This document shows, piece by piece, positions 1 through 5,107 of a stretch of DNA of 9,026 nucleotides. Position 1 is the first letter of the stretch, and each line of letters opens with the position of its first letter. The notes under the pieces were generated by a model. The model was not told where the DNA came from. It did no database searches and saw nothing but the letters and a program-made list of their open reading frames with translations. The position numbers were made by a program, and so were the translations under genes. This DNA is from Chloroflexota bacterium (GTDB lineage: Bacteria; Chloroflexota; UBA6077; JACCZL01). Where the stretch lies: positions 1 through 9,026 of the forward strand of contig JACCZL010000602.1 in assembly GCA_013695975.1 (NCBI GenBank), read 5' to 3'.

Positions 1-1
1 T

Positions 2-22
2 GGAGTAAGCATGCCCTCGTGA
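2..22 (+). CDS. possible 3' end of an upstream gene (last six codons)
   Basis: Frame 2 is open from the window edge to a TGA at 20-22, which shares four bases (GTGA) with the GTG start of the next gene. The same stop/start arrangement joins two other gene pairs in this window (5104-5107 and 7485-7488), so an upstream member of the same operon may end here. Only six codons are visible, so nothing can be said about the product, and the open frame could be chance. Confidence 0.3.
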   Translation, partial: GVSMPS

Positions 23-1491
23 AGATCTGCTTCGCGATGCTCAATCCGGGCTACGCCCGGGCGTATGAATCCACCCTTCGGCTGCTTGCTCAGCGCGGGC
101 ACGCCGTACACCTGGCCTTCTCCCAACCCGAGAAGGATGCCGACGGCCTGGCCGAGCGCCTCGCGTCGGAGTATGCCGGGATCTCGTGTGGCCCGGCCCC
201 GAAGCGCGGCGACTTCTGGGCCGGCGTCGCCTGGGCAGTCCGGATCTCGGCCGACTACCTGCGGTATTTGCACCCGCGCTACCGCCGAGCCGTGAAGCTC
301 CGTCGGCGGGCACGCGCCTGGCCGGGCGCCTTCTTCCTGCGGAGGCTCCACCTCCTACCGATTCGCGGCGCTGCCATGGTGGGCTTCCTGACACGCTGTC
401 TGGCGGCGCTCGAGCGGGCCATACCCAGCAGCCGCCTGATCGAGGAGTGTCTGCGAGGGGGCGGTTTCGAGCTGGTGCTGGTCACGCCGCTGGTCAACAT
501 GGGCTCCACCCAGGTCGACTACGTCAAGAGCGCCCGGGCTGTCGGCCTCCCGACCGGACTCTGTGTGGCGAGTTGGGACAATCTGACCAACAAGGGCTTG
601 GTGCGAGTCATCCCCGATTTGGTGATCGTCTGGAACGAGGCCCAGCGGCGTGAGGCCGTCGAGCTTCACGGCGTCCCACCCGCCAGGGTCGTCGTGACCG
701 GCGCCCAGCGCTTCGACGAGTGGTTCGGCCGCGAGTCGACCACCGCCAGGGCCGCGTTCTGCGACCGAGTCGGACTCCGAGCAGATCGACCCTACCTCCT
801 GTATGTCTGCTCCTCGCCGTTCATCGCGCCGCACGAGGCGCCATTCGTGGAGCGCTGGCTCGGGCGGCTGCGGGCGGGGCCGGAGACGCTCCGCGATGTT
901 GGCGTATTGGTCCGACCGCACCCTCAGAACGCCGCCCAATGGCGGGGGGTGGACCTGTCGAGCTGGGAGAACGTGGCGGTCTGGCCGCCGACCGGCGCCA
1001 ATCCCGTTGACCGAGCTTCGAAGACGGACTACTTCGACTCGCTCTATCACAGCGCCGCCGTCGTCGGGATCAATACCAGTGCGCTGATCGAGGCTGGCAT
1101 CGTCGGGCGGTCTGTCCACACCCTCCTGACGCCCGAGTACGCCGACACCCAGCGCGGGACTCTGCACTTCGCCTACCTGGCCGCGCCGGATGGGGGCCTG
1201 TTGCGAGTCGCCCGTACCTGGGAGGAGCATCTCGGCCAGCTCGAGGCGAGCATCCTCGAGGGCGCGACCGTCACCGATGCCAACCGCCGCTTCCTGGCCG
1301 CCTTCGTCCGGCCGCGCGGACTGGACGTACCATCCACGCCGATCGTCGTGGAAGCAATCGAGGCGCTCGGACGGAAGGAGCGACAGAAGCCGGAGCAGGC
1401 GCCGGTGTGGAGCTATCCGCTGCGGTTGGCGCTCCTGCCGTTGGCGATCCTCACGACTCGACTCTGGGGCCGCAACCGCCGAGCGGCGTAG
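19..1491 (+). CDS. GT-B-like glycosyl/glycerophosphotransferase-like protein, surface carbohydrate assembly
   Basis: This 490-residue protein looks like a two-domain, GT-B-fold transferase distantly related to CDP-glycerol glycerophosphotransferase and capsule-type surface carbohydrate proteins. The N terminus (KICFAMLNPGYAR) resembles a first Rossmann strand and favours the GTG at 19 over the internal ATG at 37. Conserved-looking points are W186-D187-N188-L189, a following V-W-N-E, a G-A-Q-R-F-D segment, R299-P300-H301-P302-Q303, and N352-T353-S354 with E358, which would line the donor site in this fold. The C terminus (about 465-482) is hydrophobic and followed by basic residues, perhaps a peripheral membrane anchor. 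No signal peptide is seen, so it probably acts at the cytoplasmic face. The same motifs recur, similarly spaced, in the first half of the 5104-7488 protein, so the two are paralogues. The frame stays open to the window edge, so a more upstream start cannot be excluded, and the possible ribosome site GGAG at 2-5 is rather distant. Donor and acceptor are unknown. Confidence 0.7.
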   Translation: MKICFAMLNPGYARAYESTLRLLAQRGHAVHLAFSQPEKDADGLAERLASEYAGISCGPAPKRGDFWAGVAWAVRISADYLRYLHPRYRRAVKLRRRARAWPGAFFLRRLHLLPIRGAAMVGFLTRCLAALERAIPSSRLIEECLRGGGFELVLVTPLVNMGSTQVDYVKSARAVGLPTGLCVASWDNLTNKGLVRVIPDLVIVWNEAQRREAVELHGVPPARVVVTGAQRFDEWFGRESTTARAAFCDRVGLRADRPYLLYVCSSPFIAPHEAPFVERWLGRLRAGPETLRDVGVLVRPHPQNAAQWRGVDLSSWENVAVWPPTGANPVDRASKTDYFDSLYHSAAVVGINTSALIEAGIVGRSVHTLLTPEYADTQRGTLHFAYLAAPDGGLLRVARTWEEHLGQLEASILEGATVTDANRRFLAAFVRPRGLDVPSTPIVVEAIEALGRKERQKPEQAPVWSYPLRLALLPLAILTTRLWGRNRRAA

Positions 1492-1544
1492 CGGACTCGC
1501 ATCCGCGCCAGATCGGCCCCGTGCCGCACCGCGCCCCGCTCGAC

Positions 1545-1550
1545 TATACT
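1545..1550 (+). promoter_or_regulatory. candidate -10 box (TATACT), near-leaderless start
   Basis: TATACT differs at one position from the TATAAT consensus and stands out in an otherwise GC-rich 70 bp gap. It ends 11 bases before the ATG at 1562, so transcription would begin only about five bases before the start codon. No Shine-Dalgarno sequence lies between them. No good -35 box is seen 16-18 bases upstream. This fits a leaderless or nearly leaderless transcript, but a chance match is possible. Confidence 0.35.
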
Positions 1551-1561
1551 CACGACTCGGT

Positions 1562-2371
1562 ATGGACAGGTCCCTGTTCGCGCTGGATGGGAAGGTCGCC
1601 GTCGTCACCGGCGCGCTGGGACGCCTCGGGCCGATCTGGATCGAGGGGCTTCTCGGTGCGGGCGCGACCGTCCTTGGGTTGGACCTTGCCGGCGTCGAAT
1701 CGGCGGCGTTCGATGGCCTCCGCGAACGGTATCCCGGTCAGGTCTGGCTCGGACGGGCCGACATCGGCGACCGCGCCTCGCTGATCGAAGCACGCCGCGA
1801 GTGGATCGAGCGGCTCGGCGTCCCCCACATCCTCGTCAACAATGCCGGCATCGACCAGCCGCCGAGCGCAACCGCGGCGAATTTCCGACTCGAGGACATC
1901 CCGCTCGAGATCTGCGCCGACATCCTCAGGGTGAACGTCCTCGGGACGTTCCAGATGACCCAGGTGTTCGGCGCCGAGATGGCGGCGGCCGGGCGTGGCT
2001 CGATCGTCAACATCGGCTCGCTCTACGCCAGCGTGGCCCCAGACGCCCACTTCTACGACCACATCCGTAGTGACCCGCCGTTCCTCAAGCCGCCCGCCTA
2101 CGGGGCCTCGAAGGCCGCGGTCGTGAACCTCACCAGGTACTTTGCGACCGCCTGGGGCCCGCGCGGCGTCCGGGTCAACGCCCTCTCGCCGGGCGGCGTC
2201 CTCGGCGGTCAAGATCCGGAGTTTATCCGAAAGTTCTCGGCCCGCGTCCCCCTCGGCCGGATGGCTGACGCGCCAGACCTGATCGGCCCGCTCCTCTTCC
2301 TCGCCTCGGATGCCTCCTGCTACGTCACCGGCATCGACCTGCCGGTTGAGGGTGGATTCACGGCATGGTGA
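1562..2371 (+). CDS. short-chain dehydrogenase/reductase, PtmA-like
   Basis: This is a 269-residue NAD(P)-dependent oxidoreductase of the classical-size SDR family. The cofactor loop is T16-G17-A-L-G20-R-L-G23 (TGxxGxxG spacing), followed by N93-N94-A95-G96, N125, S153, Y180 and K184 (Y-G-A-S-K), which give the full Asn-Ser-Tyr-Lys catalytic set. The C terminus carries V-N-A-L-S-P-G-G-V and V-T-G-I-D-L-P-V-E-G-G-F. The glycine spacing and the long stretch between S153 and Y180 resemble the PtmA flagellin-modification subgroup, whose genes often adjoin a CMP-sugar synthetase gene, as here. The ATG at 1562 places the first strand (D-G-K-V-A-V-V-T-G) at residue 9, as usual; the frame extends upstream but that part lies over the preceding gene. 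The next gene begins 24 bp downstream. It probably reduces or oxidises a sugar intermediate in the cytoplasm; the exact substrate cannot be told. Confidence 0.9.
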   Translation: MDRSLFALDGKVAVVTGALGRLGPIWIEGLLGAGATVLGLDLAGVESAAFDGLRERYPGQVWLGRADIGDRASLIEARREWIERLGVPHILVNNAGIDQPPSATAANFRLEDIPLEICADILRVNVLGTFQMTQVFGAEMAAAGRGSIVNIGSLYASVAPDAHFYDHIRSDPPFLKPPAYGASKAAVVNLTRYFATAWGPRGVRVNALSPGGVLGGQDPEFIRKFSARVPLGRMADAPDLIGPLLFLASDASCYVTGIDLPVEGGFTAW

Positions 2372-2395
2372 GCGATCGCCCGGGTAGAGTTCTCG

Positions 2396-3160
2396 ATGGC
2401 GCGGCCTGAGCAGCCGAGCGTCGTGGCGCTGATTCCCGCCCGCGCCGGGTCGAAGCGGGTCAAGGATAAGAACATCCGCCTGCTCGGCGGCCATCCGGTC
2501 CTGGCCTACACGATCGTTTCGGCCCTGGAAAGCGGAGTCTTCGACGCGGTCGTCGTGTCCACTGACTCGGAGCACTATGCCGAGATTGCTCGGCACTACG
2601 GGGCCGAGATCCCGTTCCTGAGGCCGCCCGAGCTCTCGGGCGAGCGGTCGCCTGATATCGAGCTCGTCGAGTACACGCTCAAGACGCTCGCCGAGCAGGG
2701 ACGCCCCTATGACTGCTTCAGTATCCTGCGGCCGACCAGCCCGTTCCGTAAGCCAGAGACGATTCGTCGGGCCTGGGAGACGTTTCTGGCCGCTGAGGGG
2801 GCTGACTCGCTCAGGGCTGTCGAGAAATGCAAGCAGCACCCAGCCAAGATGTGGGTCGTCCGCGGCGAGCGGATGTTTCCGCTCCTGCCGCTCGGCCCGC
2901 CCGAGCAGCCCTGGCACAGCAGCCAGTATCCGACCCTGCCGGAGATCTACGTCCAGAACGCCAGCCTGGAGATCGCCTGGACGCGCGTCGTCCTGCACGG
3001 CCGAACCATCGCCGGCCACGTCCTGGTCCCGTTTTTCACCCAGGGCGATGAGGGCTACGACGTCAACGATGTCGCCGACTGGATCTACGCCGAGTATCTC
3101 CTCAGCACCGGCGAGGCCACGTTGCCCCAGGTGCCGCGAGCGCCATTCAAGCTTCAGTGA
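2396..3160 (+). CDS. acylneuraminate cytidylyltransferase family protein (CMP-sugar synthetase, NeuA/PtmB/LegF-like)
   Basis: The 254-residue protein should join CMP from CTP to a 2-keto sugar acid such as a sialic, legionaminic or related acid, releasing pyrophosphate. The nucleotide-binding signature I13-P-A-R-A-G-S-K-R...K25-N26 is intact, followed by V-S-T-D-S (residues 54-58), R-P-P-E-L-S (76-81) and L-R-P-T-S-P-F-R (111-118). The C-terminal metal site reads D222-V-N224-D-V-A-D228-W; N224 stands where NeuA enzymes have a second aspartate, a substitution that I recall in other members of the wider family. Length is normal for the single-domain form. The ATG at 2396 is the only sensible start; the ribosome site is poor (AGAG just upstream, overlapping a TAGAGT box at 2385-2390). 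It lies between the SDR and transketolase genes, all in one direction with gaps of 24 and 21 bp, so they are probably one operon. A CMP-Kdo synthetase is less likely given the motif wording. The true sugar is unknown. Confidence 0.88.
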   Translation: MARPEQPSVVALIPARAGSKRVKDKNIRLLGGHPVLAYTIVSALESGVFDAVVVSTDSEHYAEIARHYGAEIPFLRPPELSGERSPDIELVEYTLKTLAEQGRPYDCFSILRPTSPFRKPETIRRAWETFLAAEGADSLRAVEKCKQHPAKMWVVRGERMFPLLPLGPPEQPWHSSQYPTLPEIYVQNASLEIAWTRVVLHGRTIAGHVLVPFFTQGDEGYDVNDVADWIYAEYLLSTGEATLPQVPRAPFKLQ

Positions 3161-3167
3161 GAAAACC

Positions 3168-3175
3168 AGAGGTGA
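3168..3175 (+). promoter_or_regulatory. ribosome binding site for the transketolase
   Basis: AGAGGTGA is a good Shine-Dalgarno match ending six bases before the GTG at 3182. It decides this start: the GTG at 3172 within it is out of frame. It is the clearest ribosome site in the window, consistent with strong independent initiation of this gene. Confidence 0.6.
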
Positions 3176-3181
3176 ATCCGC

Positions 3182-5107
3182 GTGGTCAAGATTGACCTGA
3201 TCCCGTTTGAGGAGTTCGAGCGCGTCCGCGAGGCGCGCATCGACCGATACGAGCAGTCCAGACTGATCGCCGACATGTGTCGCGCGAACACCCTGTCCGC
3301 GGTCAAGCGGGCCGGTTCCGGCCATCTCGGTTCCAGCTTCAGTGCCATGGACATCGTGGTCTGGCTGTACTACCAGGAGATGAACACGCTCCAGGCCGGA
3401 CTCGACAACCCCGACCGCGACATCTACTTCTCGTCCAAGGGCCACGACGTCCCGGGGCTGTACGCTGTGCTCCACTCGCTCGGGGTCATCCCCGAGGCCA
3501 AGCTGCTGATGCTTCGACGCCTGGGCGGACTGGACGGTCACCCCGAGGTCCACATCCCCGGCATCGAGGCCAACTCAGGATCGTTGGGCATGGGCATCTC
3601 CAAGGGGCGCGGTATGGCCTGGGCCAAGCGGCTGGGTGGCCACGGCGGGCAGGTCTACGTGCTGACGGGCGACGGCGAGCTCCAGGAAGGCCAGAACTAC
3701 GAGGCCCTTCAGGCGACGGTCCAGCAGCGGATTGGCAATCTGACGGTCATCGTCGACCACAACAAGCTCCAGTCGGACAGGCTGCTCGACGAGATCGTCG
3801 GCCTCGGCGACCTGGAGGCCAAATTCAACGCGTTCGGCTGGCAGGTCGCGCGATGTGATGGGCATGACCTTGAGCAGATCGAGCGCGTCCTGGCCGAGTT
3901 CAAGGCGATCCGCGACCGACCGAAGATCTTGATCGCCGACACGATCAAGGGACGCGGGGTCTCGTTCATGGAGCATCCGGTCGCGCTCCCGGCCGGTGGC
4001 GGACTGTACCGCTGGCACGCCGGCGCGCCGCCCGATGGAGACTTTCTGGCGGCGCACCGCGAAGTCGTCGGGCGGCTAAACCAGCGCTTGACCGGCCTCA
4101 GCCTGGACCCGTTGCAGCTCACGGATGTGACGCCCGAGCCCGGCCCGCCGAGCGGCGTCTCGGACGAGTACGTCGCCCAGGCCTATGGGGACGCGCTCGT
4201 CGACATCGCGGCCCGCCGCCCCGATCTTGTCCTTCTCGACGGCGATCTCTCCGCCGACTGCCGCATCCGCGGCTTCGAGCTTGCCTATCCTGAGCGCTTC
4301 ATCGAGAACGGCATCGCCGAGCAAGACATGGTCTCGATGGCCGGCGGTCTGGCCCGGATGGGCCTCCTACCGGTCGTCAACAGCTTCGCCAGCTTCCTGG
4401 CCTCACGAGCCAACGAGCAGATCTACAACAACGCCTGTGAGGGGACGAAGATCCTGTACGGCTGCCACTTCGCGGGCCTGCTCCCGGCCGGTCCAGGCAA
4501 GTCCCACCAGAGCATCCGCGACATCTCGCTGTTCGGTGCGCTGCCCAACTGCACCATCCTCGAGCCCTGCAACGCGGCCGAGGCTCGTATGGCGGTCGAG
4601 TATTGGGTCGACCAGGCGACAGAGAGCTGCGCCCTCCGCCTGATCATTGGCCCCTCGCCCCGCATCATCGCGCTCCCTCCCGAGTACCGCTTCCGGCTCG
4701 GCCGCGGGGTGACGCTAACCCAGGGCGGCGACGCGATCCTCTTCGCCTACGGACCGGTCATGCTCCACGAGGCGCTCACCGCCTGCGAGACCCTCCAACA
4801 GCGCGGCTTCGGCCTCGAGGTCGTCAACATGCCCTGGCTCAATCGTGTCGACCGGCGCTGGCTAACCGAGCTGATCGAGCCGCATCGAGCTATCTGGGTG
4901 CTCGAGGACCACGCGCCGGTCGGCGGTCTTGGAGACACCCTGCTCAACGCGCTCGTCGCCGAAGGCGCGCTGGAGGGGCGGCGTTTCGAGAAGATCGGCG
5001 TCGATGGGTACCCGGCCTGCGGGGCGCCGAGGGAAGTCCTTCGGCACCACCGCCTGGACGGCGCTTCGCTGGCGGAGCGGATCCTCGTCGGGCAACCGGT
5101 GGCGTGA
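3182..5107 (+). CDS. transketolase, single chain, of the sugar-cluster type
   Basis: This 641-residue thiamine-diphosphate enzyme should move a two-carbon ketol unit from a ketose to an aldose. The N-terminal ThDP-binding half (about 1-295) has S46-G47-H48, the G163-D164-G165 motif followed by E-L-Q-E-G-Q, and the Mg/ThDP asparagine N194 in D-H-N-K-L-Q-S-D. The C-terminal half (from about S327) has the catalytic glutamate E380 in G-I-A-E-Q-D, then G-K-S-H-Q and the usual third domain. A proline-rich linker (about 295-326) joins them, suggesting fusion of a pair normally encoded as two genes. The wording (E-L-Q-E-G-Q, H-N-K-L-Q-S-D) is that of the split transketolases found in nucleotide-sugar and glycan clusters rather than the housekeeping enzyme. 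It follows the CMP-transferase by 21 bp and overlaps the next gene by 4 bp (GTGA, 5104-5107), so a role in making the activated sugar is likely. A pentose-phosphate role remains possible. Confidence 0.9.
   Translation: MVKIDLIPFEEFERVREARIDRYEQSRLIADMCRANTLSAVKRAGSGHLGSSFSAMDIVVWLYYQEMNTLQAGLDNPDRDIYFSSKGHDVPGLYAVLHSLGVIPEAKLLMLRRLGGLDGHPEVHIPGIEANSGSLGMGISKGRGMAWAKRLGGHGGQVYVLTGDGELQEGQNYEALQATVQQRIGNLTVIVDHNKLQSDRLLDEIVGLGDLEAKFNAFGWQVARCDGHDLEQIERVLAEFKAIRDRPKILIADTIKGRGVSFMEHPVALPAGGGLYRWHAGAPPDGDFLAAHREVVGRLNQRLTGLSLDPLQLTDVTPEPGPPSGVSDEYVAQAYGDALVDIAARRPDLVLLDGDLSADCRIRGFELAYPERFIENGIAEQDMVSMAGGLARMGLLPVVNSFASFLASRANEQIYNNACEGTKILYGCHFAGLLPAGPGKSHQSIRDISLFGALPNCTILEPCNAAEARMAVEYWVDQATESCALRLIIGPSPRIIALPPEYRFRLGRGVTLTQGGDAILFAYGPVMLHEALTACETLQQRGFGLEVVNMPWLNRVDRRWLTELIEPHRAIWVLEDHAPVGGLGDTLLNALVAEGALEGRRFEKIGVDGYPACGAPREVLRHHRLDGASLAERILVGQPVA

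Noticed and set aside
1479..1496. Possible terminator hairpin near the end of gene 1
   Set aside because: Only a four-base-pair stem (CGCC/GGCG) is seen, with no T-run following; it lies partly within the coding sequence.
1190..1561. Upstream extension of the SDR by 124 codons
   Set aside because: It overlaps the end of gene 1 and encodes Ser/Arg-rich sequence unlike any SDR; the ATG at 1562 gives a normal N terminus.
2385..2390. TAGAGT as a promoter -10 box for the cytidylyltransferase gene
   Set aside because: The match is weak, it lies only 14 bases after the SDR stop, and operon read-through explains expression; the AGAG may instead be a poor ribosome site.
1550..3553. 667-codon open frame on the - strand
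   Set aside because: It lies opposite the SDR, cytidylyltransferase and start of the transketolase, all with clear family motifs. The translation is rich in Arg, Asp, Gly and Val with no recognisable domain, as expected opposite GC-rich genes.
4603..5103. Upstream extension of the fusion transferase by 167 codons
   Set aside because: It would overlap the transketolase by 500 bases in another frame, and its translation is Arg/Pro-rich shadow sequence. The conserved domain begins directly after the GTG at 5104.
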